The notes: generated by a model from the letters alone, not told the origin. A stretch of 64,000 nt of DNA from Branchinecta lynchi (GCA_023053575.1 JAKZAP010000018.1:13172202-13236201), one strand, 5' to 3'; positions 42,809 through 55,478 are shown, counted from the first letter of the stretch. Numbers and translations: made by a program.

Positions 42809-44152
42809 AGGCGTTTTTCCATACACAGTTGTCTGCCACACACTTCTGATAGTTCTGAGTGTTTGTCGTGGAAACACGATTGCTGCACAATTGTGTGCCA
42901 CACAGTCGAGCCACAAGTTGAAATTTGCAGAAATACCGTTATGTCTATTTTTTTGCCGGTAATCTGAAATAAAAATAAATTTCATGTAAACTAAAATCTC
43001 AAGAAACAGAACTCCTGAGTTCTGGCTTATTTCCTTACCATTCTGTACAGAACAGTCATGCACAAATCCTCAATTTTTGGGCATGGTGCCCCAACGTCTG
43101 GGCATGCCCGAACGTATGGGCATGGTACCCATACGTTGGAGCACCATGCTCTGGAGCATGGGCATGGTGCCCCTGTGAAATTTGGATAAGCTGAGACTGG
43201 TTACATACCTAACTAGGGCCTTCTCCCTGTCCTAGATCAAAAGATACCTGATTTCACTGTCTATCCAACCTCATTTTCCAATTTCCAAAATGTTAGAGCA
43301 CTTTCAAGATACAGAGAGTTTTGTGGAGGCCACTTCTTTCCCAGTGGATTTACCCTATCCTTTTACAGGTAGTTGCCACTAGGTTACTCAATCCTTTTCC
43401 ATGTTGTCAAAAAGTCAAAAGTCAGAGTAAAAACAGGTAAAAAAAAATAACTCAAAATAAATACAATAAAAGGCAAACAATCTAAAGGAAATATTTGCTC
43501 CAGTGAACAGACTGAAAAGCTTGCCTCATCCATGCTACCTAGCAGCAATTTTCTGAAAAAGGATAGGATAAGCCCACTAGAAGAGAAGTGGCCTCCAAAA
43601 AACTCTATGTATCTTGGAAGTGCTCTAACATTTTGTAAATTGAAAAATGAGGTTGGATAGACAGTGAAATCAGGTATCTTTTGATCTAGGACAGGGAGAA
43701 GGCCCTATTTAGGTATGTAACCAGTCTCAGTTTATCCAAATTTCACAGGGGTACCATGCCCATGCTCCAGAGCATGGTGCTCCAACGTATGGGTACCATG
43801 CCCATACGTTCGGGCATGCCCAGACGTTGGGGCACCATGCCCAAAAATTGAGGATTTGTGCATGACTGGTACAGAAAGCATTCTCATTTTGAAGTCTATA
43901 AGCTTTAAAAAGTAGTTAATTTATTGTTTAGACACTATTGTGATGCTCTATTTCAATTTCCTGCCAAAATCGAGCCTCAAAATCATCAATCAACTTGCCA
44001 GTTGTTTGTCTAATTTAATGCACAAAGCGAGCCCCGAAAATTCTGTTGCCCCTGGAAACAAACTAGTGGGCTGCAGGAAAGACAGCAAAACCACTCTTTT
44101 CGAGCCACAGTCAACCCATAAACTGTTTGTGGTAGCACAGGAAAAAATCTTT
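42809..44152. mobile_element. Family Z element, split by a hAT-like insertion
   Basis: The ends AGGCGTTTTTCC and GGAAAAAATCTTT, and the order of internal blocks (CACACTTCTGA, GAGCCAC, GAAACACG, TGGGCTGCAGGAAAG), match the uninterrupted copy at 52089-52585. The 815-bp insertion 43054-43868 accounts for the extra length. There is no ORF. Confidence 0.75.
43046..43876. mobile_element. hAT-like foldback element, 815 bp, 8-bp target duplication
   Basis: GTACAGAA at 43046-43053 and 43869-43876 flanks the element. It starts CAGTCATGCACAAATCCTCA and ends with the inverse. The arms are about 330 bp and nearly identical, with a loop of roughly 170 bp. The arms hold stacked small palindromes such as GGGCATGCCC, GGGCATGGTACCC and GAGCATG. 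The unfilled target is preserved at about 52306 (CATTCTGTACAAAAAGCATC), confirming the insertion. Confidence 0.92.
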
Positions 44153-45122
44153 AGGGACAGGCTAAGCCAACTATTTATCATTCTTCGGATGTTAAAAGAC
44201 TAAATTGACCTTATTTGAAGCAGTGCCCATCCGAAGCAATCTGAAGTGCTCTTTACAAGATATGATTTGGGTGTTATGCTTATCATTTGTTGAAGTTTTA
44301 AACCGCATCAAAATTGATGCAGTTTCTGGAACCAGCCTTTCTACTTCTTGTTGTCAACTTTTCTTTTTACTGAGTGTCTTGTACAATGAAATAACTGCGT
44401 ATGCATCTGACATGCGTTTACTCCTTTTGGGTTGCTGATTACACAGTCTGCTCTGCCATTTTCTCGACTCGAGTTTCTAAAATGCCTAATTCCAAAATTT
44501 CAGCCACAGTCTAAATTACCTTAACCTTAACCTTAAATCACAGCTTGGAGTGAAATAAGGATAATGATTGTATAATGATTGTATAATTGGTGATGGGATT
44601 CATGAGTTTAGAAGTCAGTTTTCAAATAGCCTATGTGTTTTTGTATAGCATAAGAATGTTTGATGCCTGAAATATTATCTGATCTTGGTGGGGGATCACA
44701 ACATAGCAGCAACAGGTTTGTTTTGTATGAAGCAAAAGCTGAATATCGAATTAGGGTTAACAAGTCTAGATTTGGGTTCAAACTTTAAAGAAGGATCAAA
44801 GTCTTGAGCTTAACCTAGTCATTTTTGGGGACTAGATCTGGACTGGAGCGCTTGCTTGATTCTGCTCAGTGCCCAGTCTACCTGTAAATGACAGGTTTTA
44901 GATGCTGCACCATATGTTGGATGAATATACCCAGTAGCCTATTTGGTATAGGGGAGAGTTGGTTAGTATGACACAGCAGGTATGACGCACTCTCAGAACT
45001 ATTGGCGCTATTGATTTTATTCATCTGTGTTCGCAGCGGCCAAGAGACACCTACTATACAATGGAGAAAACGAGTTTAAAAAAAAAATAATTACTCGCAC
45101 AAAATTTATGCTAAAAAATAAG
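44153..45122. other. Intergenic; one isolated pogo-type end
   Basis: TA followed by GGGGAGAGTTGGTTAGTATG at 44949 looks like a pogo-family terminus, but no matching inverted end was found. No genes were recognised. Confidence 0.4.
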
Positions 45123-47283
45123 TAGAGAGTGGTCCATCCTGAGCAGCTTTTTGGAAAATTTACTTTACTTGCAACCAGTTACGTATTTTGTAGCTTTGCT
45201 TATACCAAACTATAGCATATAGTGACTAGTTTTTATGAGAATATTTAGGAATTTTAACCGTTGCCCTAACTGCTGAAAACTTCTCATGGACCACTATGTA
45301 CCAACTAGCCAAGTACAAACCAGGGGTGGTCCATATTGAGCCATCCTATGGCAGTCCTATGGTCCATATTTGGCCACTGAAAAACACATACAAGAATAAT
45401 TTGTTTAATTGGTTATAAGGCTGCAAAAATGAAAGTACAAAACTACACATAAAAACTGAGAGCCTCTTGCGGCGTTACCAATCTTCTAAAGTGAAAAAAG
45501 AGGATGCTCTGGATGCTGTCCCTTTTGCTGGGACTGGGTTTGAAATCTTCTTAAAAATATCTTTGCAGGGATATATTGTGGAATCTTCCTTTTCAGGCCA
45601 CTTCCACTTGTTTATTCCTGCCATGCTGAAAACGCTTATTTTAGCTGAGTCATGGTTCTTTGCTTGGACAACACCAGGGAAATATTCCCCTTCATACACC
45701 ACTTTCACAAAATCCCCCTCTACAATAATATCAAATACTCCTTCCTCTGCGGTCTGGACATTTTCTTCTAGTCCTAGCTGAAGAGATGAGTCATCACTCT
45801 CATCATTCAGTGATAAACCCTCATCGCTCTCCTCATCATATTGCAAAATCTTTTTCACCGCTACTCGCTGGACTGCTTTTGGCCTTGCAGCTTTCTCTCT
45901 TTTCCCCATTCTTGCTTTCTCCTCTGCTTCATTTTGTTGTTTAACTGGAGTATCTATTAATACCTTTGTTGAGCCACGCTTCCTCCCCCTAGTAGATTAC
46001 TTTCTAGGAGCAGCTTTGGGAAAAGGTCTGACCTGCTCTGGAGTGACAATGAGAAGAGAAGGTTGTAACTGGGACTGTGGTACACTGTCAGTGAAGCCTG
46101 TAGTTCCCACTTCCTGGCATGAATTCTTGTGCAGTCCTTGAGGTTCGTCTTTATCACGACATGTTTGGTCTGTCGCTTACGTACGTGGGCAAACAATCTT
46201 CCTCAGTAAAGACGTCAGGGCTGAAAGGCCAAACGCCAGGTTTGGCAAACCCACTCTGGATATCGGAAGTGGTGAATGAACGCGGGAAGGTTGTACCAAC
46301 CAGTCCAGCTATATCGTAGATGGTAACCGTTTTTCCCGGATTGCTTAGCATCCAATTATCCATCGCCCTGTTGTAGTTAGCTTTGAACGAGAAAAAAACG
46401 CTGACGTCTAGTGGTTGTAGCCTGTGGCTACTATGAGGGGGAATGGTAAGAAAGACAATGCCATTTTCCTTGGCTATGTTCACAGCGTTTAGCGAAATGT
46501 GCGACTCATGATTATCCAGGAACAGCAGCTTTTTTCGCTCAGGCGAGGCACATGAATGCTTCACAAAATGCTGCAAGTACTCGCAGAACAAGTCTTGTGA
46601 TATCCACCCAGACAGGTTCGGTCCAGCAGCCGACCCATCGGGACTCTCATTTAGCATGTGGGGCTGGCACTTCTTTCTCGGGAAGACAAAATAAGGAAAT
46701 TTCCACTCAATCATTGTAACTAGTGTGCCTCTTTCGCCTGAAGTAACCTTGCCGACTATTTCCCTACCTTTCTCTGCAAGGACTTTAGGGGGCTTATGCA
46801 CTGTTGTCACACCCGTTTCGTCTGTATTATATATGTCAGATGCAGTGAAGTTGTGTTTTTCAAGAACAGAGCGCAAGTTTCCAAAAAACTGGTTCACATT
46901 GTACGTATGCACCACCCGCCCTCTAGTCACCAAAACCAAAATCTGATGAAACTGTTGCTTTGAAAAAATAAGTGATGGCGCTATTTACAATGTCTGATCA
47001 TCAAGGATTCAAACAAGCCGATAAGCACTTTTCTAGGGTTAATCAACATAGAGATACATGAAAAAGTATGGGCACAAAATATTTGTCTAGGGTGTAGCAA
47101 AAACTTTCACGAGAGCTAGCAAACGAACTAAGATTGTAACCTACCTTCAAAAGTGGATAAGGAAGTCGGCCACGTTGTAAACTATATCACATGGCTCAGG
47201 CAACTTGTTTCCACCTGAATAGATGGCAGTTAAGTTCAGTGGCCCACTATGTACCTATGCTCAGTATGGACCACTTACCCCTA
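45123..47283 (-). mobile_element. Pogo/Tigger-type DNA transposon, decayed
   Basis: Flanked by TA (45123-45124 and 47282-47283). The left end GAGAGTGGTCCATCCTGAGCA is matched by the inverse of the right end (GGGGTAAGTGGTCCATACTGAGCA). Further AGTGGTCCAT-type motifs lie at about 45286, 45327 and 45358, possibly binding sites for transposase. The transposase remnant on the minus strand fills 46939-45475. Tc1/mariner-pogo elements insert at TA. Confidence 0.75.
45475..46939 (-). pseudogene. Pogo/Tigger transposase with Tudor-like C-terminal domain, broken
   Basis: The frame 46939-46154 holds the DDE catalytic domain: NTDETGV (first Asp), LFLDNHESHISL (second Asp) and LQPLDVSVFFSFK (third Asp), then the usual end ...VWPFSPDVF. 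A following part with PFPKAAPRK carries an in-frame TAA and then continues to 45909-45475. The HTH/CENP-B DNA-binding N-terminus is absent, since the frame starts near the helix that follows it (YNVNQFFGNL). The C-terminus has an acidic linker and a GDFVKVVYEGEYFPGVV...WKWPEKED...IYP segment, which looks like a small SH3/Tudor-type barrel and occurs in related animal pogo elements. Not functional as it stands. Confidence 0.85.
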
Positions 47284-47445
47284 ATTTTTGTTTGTCCATC
47301 TATGAACTTCCATGTGGATAAGAAGTTATGGCATAAAATAACAATTTGTTGCAGGGACCTAGGGAAGGTATTTAATTATCACAAGCAGTTGAGAAACTGC
47401 TTGATATCAACACACTTTAGGAAGAAAAGCACATCTCGTAGAGAA

Positions 47446-47525
47446 TAGGGGAGTCGGGTAGTGGGACACACTTTTATGTTGGCCTGTACCCTATGACACT
47501 TGTGATAGTACCCGACTGAGGTTGT
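47446..47525. mobile_element. Small pogo-type inverted repeat
   Basis: GTCGGGTAGTGGGACACAC is partly inverted as TGTGATAGTACCCGAC within 75 bp, starting after TAGGGGA. It resembles the ends seen at 44951 and 62930. Confidence 0.5.
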
Positions 47526-47639
47526 GACCTGTAAGATTTCTATTGCATCTGGATGGTTTTGTTATTATTGATGCAATAAAAATGTACAAAATCTTCGTTT
47601 TCGGGTTCAGTCACTCATGACGGGTGAAGGGAGGGAGAA

Positions 47640-47960
47640 TTGGGAACCTTGTGACATGCATAAGTTGCGAACGGGTCACCAATTATAGTGAAACATATTG
47701 GGTGGTAAAAAAAATGCTGTAAATGATTTCACATATCATCTAGCGCCCTTAAAGTGGACATCATCGCAGCCAAATGCAAAAATAAAATAGTTTCACGAAC
47801 GATGCATTCTCGTGATTTCCAAGGACCCATGATCATTCTTATCTCAAGGGTTTAGCTCACAATTGATCATGACAAACCCACGAATTCCTACTTTCTTTCC
47901 TATGACCCAGTCTTGCAAGTGCCATATAAGCTTTCAGCTCCTTTTTAAATAATTTTGGTC
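47640..47960 (+). mobile_element. Family Y, 3' fragment
   Basis: It contains ACATGCATAAGTTGCGAACG and ends CAAGTGCCATATAAGCTTTC AGCTCC, the family Y terminus. It is truncated at its left. Confidence 0.65.
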
Positions 47961-50650
47961 TTTTTCAACCATTTTCCGGATAATTGTAGACTTAAAGCTC
48001 TTCGTTCATTTCCGTTCACAGCTTCAAAGAAAATTAAAAGTTTTGGGAGCGGCCGATCTTGCCCCCCCTACCCCTCCCCCCACCCTTTAGTATAAAATAT
48101 AATGACCTAAAACCTCATCTCCGCAGAGTTAAAAAAGATCTACACGAAGCTCGCTTAGTTTGACTCTTGGTAATAAGATATCTGGGATTTTACTGCGCTG
48201 ATCGTCGGAACTGTCCGAGGAACGGAAATCTACTCTAGTCTCACTTCCTATCTCTCCTTACAGTGAAAAATCGATATTCTTGTAAATGGTCTGTGCACTG
48301 CGACGAAAATGCAACTATGCTTCCACTAGGCTTTCGCAATCATCTTATTGTCTGTTTTGCTCTAAGAACGAAACGTAATTTCCTCAACACTATCTACGAC
48401 CAAAGTCCGATCTCACGTTTAACAATTGCAGTCTTCTCTTTATCTAAAATGCATCCGTGCCTCGACGATTAAAGGCTCGACGTCTGTGATTGCCAGTCAG
48501 TAGGCTACCCTTAACTGTTCAGCATTGTTCAAATAGGTGTAATAAGAGAGTATCAATGAATCAATCAGTCATTCAATTTTATTTCAACCCTAGGCTAACA
48601 AGGGCGGGAATTGGAGTAGTGCTATACGTGATGTTTACGTCTTGTTGAACACCCGTGTTCAAATTGAAAGTAAAAGTAATTGAAAGTAAAAGGCAACACT
48701 GAAGTACCACTTCTAAAGATCAGAATAATTTTTCCTAGCACAAGTAGGCCTTCAATCTCTCGACCATTATAGTGTAAAAATATACTAAATTAACGTATGG
48801 ATATCAGTATTCCTCTAACTAACAATAAGCAGTCGTAACAGAAAAAATGTGTTCTTTCGAATTTTCAATTCAATTCAGTTTTCAATTCAATTCATTTTAA
48901 TTTCAACATTCCTTAAACAAAACAACAAACAGAATTCTCCCAAGAAGGGCACAACCGTGCCCTGTGCGGGAGTGCACAACTTATAATCACATATTACAAT
49001 AAGAGTTCTTAAGAAGAACTTATTCTAAGTTCTTAGAATAAGACTTCTTACTTCATCTTCCAATAAAGTCGGTCCAAGAGGAATACTGGCGATAAGGTTT
49101 CCCCATATCCCGCTGATTCTTCTACCCAATTTTTGCGTAGTTTCATTCCATCATTTATTTCTGGTAATTTCTTGTAAGTGTATTAGTTAATTTGTTTCTT
49201 GTGTGTCTGTGTATTTTGTAAATTTGTATTCCTTTTTCAGCTTTTAGCTATTCAGATTAAACTTGATTGATTTAAAAAAAAAAAAAAAAAAAAAACATGT
49301 AGAACTTTCGTGATTCCCGTGGTAACCCTGGCGAAGCTCCTCTTTCCTTGGCCCGCTGACGGAGTCCAACCAAGCGATCAGCATAAGCCCGGGCCCCACT
49401 ACGGACCACCCTTTTAGACGTTTTGAGACGCTCTTCTCTCATTGGTTGTTCATAAAAAATAAAACACGGGAGATGGATTTATCCATCCCAGATTTTATGA
49501 ACTGGTTGAAGGAAGAACGTCTAAAAACCGGTCTTAAATATGGGTCAGGACCGATTTATGAACAGGTGTGTCCGTGGTGTGGCCCGGCATAAGACAAAGT
49601 AGAACCAGGGTATATTGTCCTTATACAGCTTGTTACAGCGCGCCCGAGGAAAAGAGTCTGTATACGGCGTATCACACCTATTTGAACAATGCTTTACACT
49701 CTGATGTCCGGGCAACACCTACACATTATTCATATGTTGCCATGTCGGTGTAGGTTTAGTAATTTTTTTAGGAGCTGGCTTAGGACTATAGGAAAGAGAT
49801 TATCGGTATTACAGGCAAGCCTCACATGCTGTAGACTTCAGTTCTCCTAAATGATTATTGGTTCTTGCTGCTCCGAGATCTCCGTATTCAGCTACTTGTC
49901 TAACTTAAAACTTCTGTTGTATCCTTCTCAATTGAAATTCTCATTGCCTTCTATACTCATGGTGCCTGATGTTTCTCTCTATATAATCCTTTCGCCCCAC
50001 GCACAAAATTTCTAGAACGGATACATGCCAAACTGTCAACTTTTCCCTTTGGCAATGGATTTTGTGGAAACCGAGTGCCGCGGGCAGCTGCTTCTGGCAT
50101 TCGTTTGGCGAGTGCCGAGGGCGCTTTTGCTGACGCAAGTTAATAAAAGGAAGCTGGATAAAGATCCTTTTGTTCCACAAATGGTGTGGAGTCTGGACTA
50201 GAAATAGAACACGCAGACATAGACGTCCCTGCTGTGCAGAGTTTTGGCAATGAGTCTATGGTGGCGTACTAATTCTGATTTTGGTCATTAGCTGTTGCTC
50301 GTTTCGTAATGTAGAATGATGTCGTAAACTCGGGCTATTCATACATCCGTACGCTATCGGTCTATTGGCCCAAGTAACGTGAATTAAAAGGATTGCTATA
50401 GTGCTATCTGTGGGAGAGGTCAATAGTCATGCTGCTTCCTGTTAGAGCATTCACGTATTGAAAGAAGCCGATAGGTGATGTTATGTGTCTCTTCGGAAGA
50501 TACGAGCGGTGGGGGTTATAAATCCTGGGGAAGTGGACGAAAATAAGTCAGAGTCGGTGATATGGCTGTGCGCCTGTTTAAGTTGGTGTTGACAGTCGCC
50601 CCCTGATTTTTCGGCGGCGAGGGTAGGGCCTGAGAGAGGGGTTTGGCCTT
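47961..50650. other. Intergenic, no gene recognised
   Basis: It holds a poly-A run at about 49268-49289 after GATTAAACTTGATTGATTT, which looks like a retroposed 3' end. Repetitive TTCAATTCAATT blocks near 48860-48900 precede an AGAAGGGCACAACCGTGCCC hairpin. Frames at 48263, 49568 and 49941-50180 are short and have no recognisable domain. Confidence 0.4.
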
Positions 50651-50654
50651 CCGG

Positions 50655-51560
50655 CCAAGTGCCATATACCGATCACTTTTCCGTCGGTCAGTTCGGTGAT
50701 CGCGAGTTAGCGTTGGCAGGCATATTAGGGACCTGATCAAACTAACTTGGAAATAGTCACTTCCCCCACCCGACCGCCGTGGGGGGAGTGGAAAGCGGGG
50801 GAATCCGGAAAATTGAGTAGTGCGTGTGTAACTTTCGAACGGGTGATCGGATTGGAATGAAACTTAGAAACTGAATAGGTGACATATCTCGTGATGTCTC
50901 GTTTGAAGTTCCGACCTGTGTGGGAGTTGGGGGGGGGGGCGGGAAATCTCGAGAAACGGTTAGAACGGAGGGATAGGAGTGATATTTAATGGGAAGGACA
51001 TGCATCTGCTCTAGATGAATTGTTTACAGAATTGGACTGGATCCGGACAGTTTTTGTTTTGGGGGAGGGTGGCTTCTCGGAATTCCGGTGATGGCGGTTT
51101 TGAGGATTTTCACGACAAAACTTGGTAGGCATATCTGGGACCCAATCAAACTGAATTGGAAATACAAATTTTCTCGATCCGACTATCTTGCGGGGAGCGG
51201 AGGTAAGGGAATAACTGAACAGAGGACATGTCTCTGATTTACTGTCTCATGTCTGGACAGGATCCGACAACTTTTCGGGGAGATCGGAAAATACGTAACC
51301 CGCTTAGACTGGAGAGATCGGGACGGACTTGGTGGGAAAACAAACAAATGCTCTAGATAAAACATTTACAGAATCGGACTGGATCCGGGCACTGTGGTGG
51401 AAGCTGGGGGGGGGGGGGGTCCGGTGGTCGCAAGTTAAGGTACTTCCAGATTTGCTAGGACGATGAAACTTGCTGGAACATTAGAGATTCGACAAGATTG
51501 GCTTAAAGATGGTTTCCGGTCATTCCTTAAAGTACCAGCTGTAACCGCAAAGTAAGAAAA
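50655..51560 (+). mobile_element. Family Y, partial copy
   Basis: It starts CCAAGTGCCATATACCGATC with a GTCGGTCAGTTCGGTG stretch, followed by monomer parts (GGCAGGCATATTAGGGACCT, GAACGGGTGATCGGATTGG). It has no clear end before family X copy 3. Confidence 0.6.
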
Positions 51561-51688
51561 ATATACTTTTAAGCAAACTATACATTTTCATGATCCCCAT
51601 GAGCCCATGATCATGTTTGCCTCAGGGGTTTTGCTTACAAGTGAATTTCTAGCTCCCTTAGAGTGCGCATCTTAACTGCAAAGTCAAC

Positions 51689-53230
51689 AAGACCTAAGGT
51701 TTCGATGGGATCCCAAAAATCTAATATTTGATCCAGATAAGTCGGTCTTGCCTTCGCCAGATCCAGTCTTCGCCAGGCTAATCATCAGAGAAAACCAAGT
51801 TCTCTATAAGCCGTATCTATTTTAACAATATTGACCGAAACTTCCTGCTTTACTTCTGCCAAATTTCCGGTTTGGCCGAATTCCGAGCGAACTACATGTC
51901 CAGCAAAAAAAGAAACTCCAGAATCGAATTCAGCGTATCTCCTTATCCCTATATGGAACATCTAATCAGTTTCAAATAAAACTTTAACTTCTAAAAAAAA
52001 ATTCGGTTACAACCGGAATCCGGACGAATTGTATGTCTGGTTAAAAAATTACTGCCATATACAGACTCAGCGTCTCTTCTTACCTGTAAAGGCCTTTTTC
52101 CGCGACACAGTTATGGGCCAAACACTTCTGAGTGTTTGTCGCCGAAACACGATTGTGTGCCACACAGTTGAGCCACTCGTTGAAACTCGCGGAAACGCAG
52201 TTTTGTCTATTTTTGTTGGTGGTAATTTCAAATATCTGAAAATAAAAATAAAATTCATGTAAAATTTCAGTAAATAGAACTCCAGGCTTATTTTCTTACC
52301 ATTCTGTACAAAAAGCATCCTCAGTTTTAAGTCTATAAACTTGAAAAAGTAGTTAACTTTTTTGTTCAGACACTATTTTGCTGCTTAATTTGAATTGCCC
52401 GCCATCGAGCCACAAAATCGACAATCACCTCGCCAGTTGTTTGTCGAATTTGAGCCACAAAGCGAGCCACGAAAACCACGTTGCTCGGGGAAACACACTT
52501 GCAGGCCGCACAAAAGGCCGCGGAAACACTCTTTTCGAGCCACAATCGACCCACAAACTGTTTGTGGGAGTACGGAAAAACGCCTCAAGACTATCATCTA
52601 ATTACCTTGAAATAATACTTTACTTTTAACAAATTTTCGGGTTTTGGCTGGATTCGGGCGAACTAGTTGTCCGGGTAGAAAATGCTTTTCACATAAGTGT
52701 TCAGCATGTCATACCCCTAACTCGAACATTTAATCAACTTCAAATGAAACTTTTACTTTTAACCAACTTTCCGGCTTTTGCCGGATTCCGGACAAACTAC
52801 TTGTCTGGCGAGAAAATGTTTTCCCCATCGTGTTCAGCAGGTCTTATTACCCCTAATCAAACATTATTCTACTTCAAATGAAACTTTTACTTTTAACCAA
52901 CTTTCCGGTTTTTGCCGGATTCCGGGCGAACTACTTGTCGGACGAAAAAATGTTTTGTATATTCGTGTTCAGCATGTCTTCTTACCCCATAACCTGCTAT
53001 CACATTAGCTGTTTAAAAATATTTTGTTTGACCCTTAATTTGAACCCCCACCCCTAAATGTAGGGCTACAGAGCCCTACGACCTTGACCTTACCGTTGTC
53101 CCAAAGAATCCTCACACCAAGTTTCGTCAAAATATCTCATTCGCTTCGAGAGTTATCGTGCTAACAGACGGACAGACGGACAACTTTTACGATGTCAGAG
53201 GTCTCCCTCCACTTACGTTTTAGGATCCCG
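51689..53230 (-). mobile_element. Family X, copy 3, carrying a family Z insertion
   Basis: The left end AAGACCTAAGGTTTCGATGG GATCCC is the family tail in inverse; the right end CTTACGTTTTAGGATCCC is the head. Monomers with CCGGATTCCGG and TTACTTTTAACAAACTTTCC-like blocks fill it. The family Z element 52089-52585 interrupts it. Confidence 0.8.
52089..52585. mobile_element. Family Z element, uninterrupted copy (497 bp)
   Basis: The ends AAGGCCTTTTTCCGCG and CGGAAAAACGCCT are inverted. The interior repeats GAGCCAC and GGAAACAC. It contains the empty target of the hAT-like foldback at 43054. The target duplication is not clear, so it is unclassified. Confidence 0.7.
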
Positions 53231-53614
53231 AAAAGTAGGTTACTTTAGATCAAACAATACATTTCGGCCCATGATCATTTGAGCCACATGGGTTTTGCTT
53301 AAAAAATGTATCTCTAGCACCCTTAAAGTGCGCATATACGTTTGACCAAACGATACATATTTTATGTTTGACATACTGTTTGATTCTGTTATAAATTTAT
53401 GAAGTCGTACAAGTTTTAAAATGAATTGTATAAATTAATTAATTCTGGTTAAGTTTGACAGTCCTATGTTATCATGTTTTGAAACAGATATTCAGGACTA
53501 AAAACGATGGTTTATTGATTGATGATCCTCAAGGGCCTGTTATCGTTTTCTTCTCAAGGGTTTTGCTTAGCCTATAGATGAAACTCTAGCGCCTTTAAAG
53601 GCGTTAAAGACTCG

Positions 53615-54248
53615 AGGGTTTGGTTTAGCCTACTTCTGCCAGATCTATAGTTTCGGCCGAATATCGGACGAACTACTTGTCCCGCAAGAAGATAAAGCCT
53701 AAAAAACGATTTCAGCGTGTCTCCTTACCCCTACTTCGAACCTCTGGTCACCTTCAGATAAGACTTGTACTTTAAACAAGGTTTTCGGTTTTGACCGGAT
53801 TCCGGGCAAACTATTTGTTCTACGAGAAAATAATTTTCATACAAGGATTCAGCATGTTTCCTTACCTCTATCTCTACATACAATCTCTAATGAGCCTCAG
53901 ATAAAACTTTTACTTGAGACAAATTTTCCGGTTTTGGCTGGATTCGGGCGAACTATTTGTCCGGCGAGACAATAATTCTAATAACCGGATTCATCGTGTC
54001 TTCTTACACCTAAATCTGTTATCTCATTAGCTATTACAAAATCTAATTTGAACCCCCATAAATTTGATCCCCCACCCCTAAATATAGGTCTACGGAGCCT
54101 TACGAGCTCGACCTGTCTGTTGATCTAAAGAATCCTCACACCAAGTTTGAACAAAGTATCTCCTTCTGTTCGAGAGTTATCGTGCTTATACACGAACAAT
54201 TTATAATCATAGATACCCTGTCCCGTCACTTACGTTTCGGGATCCCAG
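53615..54248 (-). mobile_element. Family X, copy 4, truncated
   Basis: Monomers with CTACTTGTCCCGC and TTTTGACCGGATTCCGGGC are followed by the head (GAGAGTTATCGTGC) and CTTACGTTTCGGGATCCC. The tail end is missing. Confidence 0.7.
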
Positions 54249-54405
54249 AAACAACGAAGACAGACGTCACCACTCTGCCGGGACTTGCTGAACAGATAGA
54301 TATTATCCCTTATGATGCTTCCGACCAACAGGAATAGTTTCAACGGTCAGAACTCTAGTGACTAGTAGCGTGTTCCACCCTGCTAACAATAGTAACTACT
54401 AGTTA

Positions 54406-54639
54406 AGTCCGGTCTTCACCTCCCGGAACTTTCGGAATTTGGGCTTCCAGATTATTCTTTGACGTCTTCTGTAAATTGCATCTGGAATATGAACCGGTCC
54501 AAACGTATATCAAAATAAACCGAAAAAAAAGGGCTTTTGAACTTCCAGATTTCCGGAATTTTTAATTATCGCAGAAGAAATTAAGAAAAAAATCTCGAAA
54601 AATCTGGGAACCCAGATTCCGGAAGGTGAAGACACACCT
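54406..54639. mobile_element. Nested MITE 1 (234 bp, TTA duplication)
   Basis: AGTCCGGTCTTCACCTCCCGG at left is inverted at right as CCGGAAGGTGAAGACACACCT. TTA flanks both sides. The copy at 15814 lacks this segment. Confidence 0.7.
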
Positions 54640-54871
54640 TTACTGTTTTCGTTCAAACCTGGTAAAAGTTACTACGCTGACCGTTCCAACCTTATCGAAA
54701 TAGTAACTATTTGCATACCACGCTCGGGAGCGTAGTAAGCGTGGTAACTACGAATCTGTGTGATGTGATTGGTCAGATTAGCCCGTGGCACGATATTTTT
54801 GTGAAATAGAAAAATGGTTACAGCCTTGGCGCCAAGATGCCAGAATTCGTGACGTCATGCGTCTACGGTAA

Positions 54872-55033
54872 TAGTGCGAACACACGATCAGGATTTCCCG
54901 GCCGGATTCCCTGCACTTTCATCATCAAGTTGAACAAATTTCAACTTTTCCATATGGAAGTGATGATGGTGCCGAAAATTCGGTCAGGAATTCCAGACCG
55001 GGAGCACTCGACCCTGATCGTGTGTCCGCACTT
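54872..55033. mobile_element. Nested MITE 2 (162 bp, TAA duplication)
   Basis: TAGTGCGAACACACGATCAG at left is inverted at right as CTGATCGTGTGTCCGCACTT. TAA flanks both sides. The copy at 15814 lacks it. Confidence 0.75.
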
Positions 55034-55478
55034 TAAGTAGGGCGGAACACGCTCTAGAACTAGAAACTTCACTAGAACCGGCTTTCCGACAAGGCCCCGT
55101 CGAGTCCGCACTGGTGAGGTAAACCACAACCGGGAGTCCAAAAGGTGTCATAACACTAGGGAGCAGTCTACAGTGAATCTCAAAACAGAGATCATTACGA
55201 GTACTCTTGCGGTAAAGAACGCCGCTAATAGTTCGTAACTTCAGATCTTCTTTCAAGTATCAAGGATACTTTTGACCCCCGCCCGCGAATGTTTCAGGAG
55301 CATTAAGCATGGCCCCAGAAAAGGATCTAGGTTAAGTAGTTCAAATTTCTAATCTTTCACAACATAGCGAAGTTTCTCCTTATCTGATAAACCCTATAAT
55401 AAAAGATAAAGGTTATGCGCGTCGGCCTAAACCCATTACCTTGCAAACTTTTGTCTGTCCTAATTCTTATCTAATCAG

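Larger units (their letters stand above)
54363..55057. mobile_element. Harbinger-like MITE with two nested MITEs
   Basis: The outer ends AGCGTGTTCCACCCT and AGGGCGGAACACGCTC, with TAG on both sides, match the 310-bp element at 15814-16123. Two insertions account for the extra length: 54406-54639 and 54872-55033. Confidence 0.75.

Noticed and set aside
44951..47525. A longer pogo element bounded by GGGGAGAGTTGG and GGGGAGTCGGG
   Set aside because: These two ends are in direct rather than inverted orientation. The AGTGGTCCAT inverted ends at 45125 and 47281 with TA duplication fit better.
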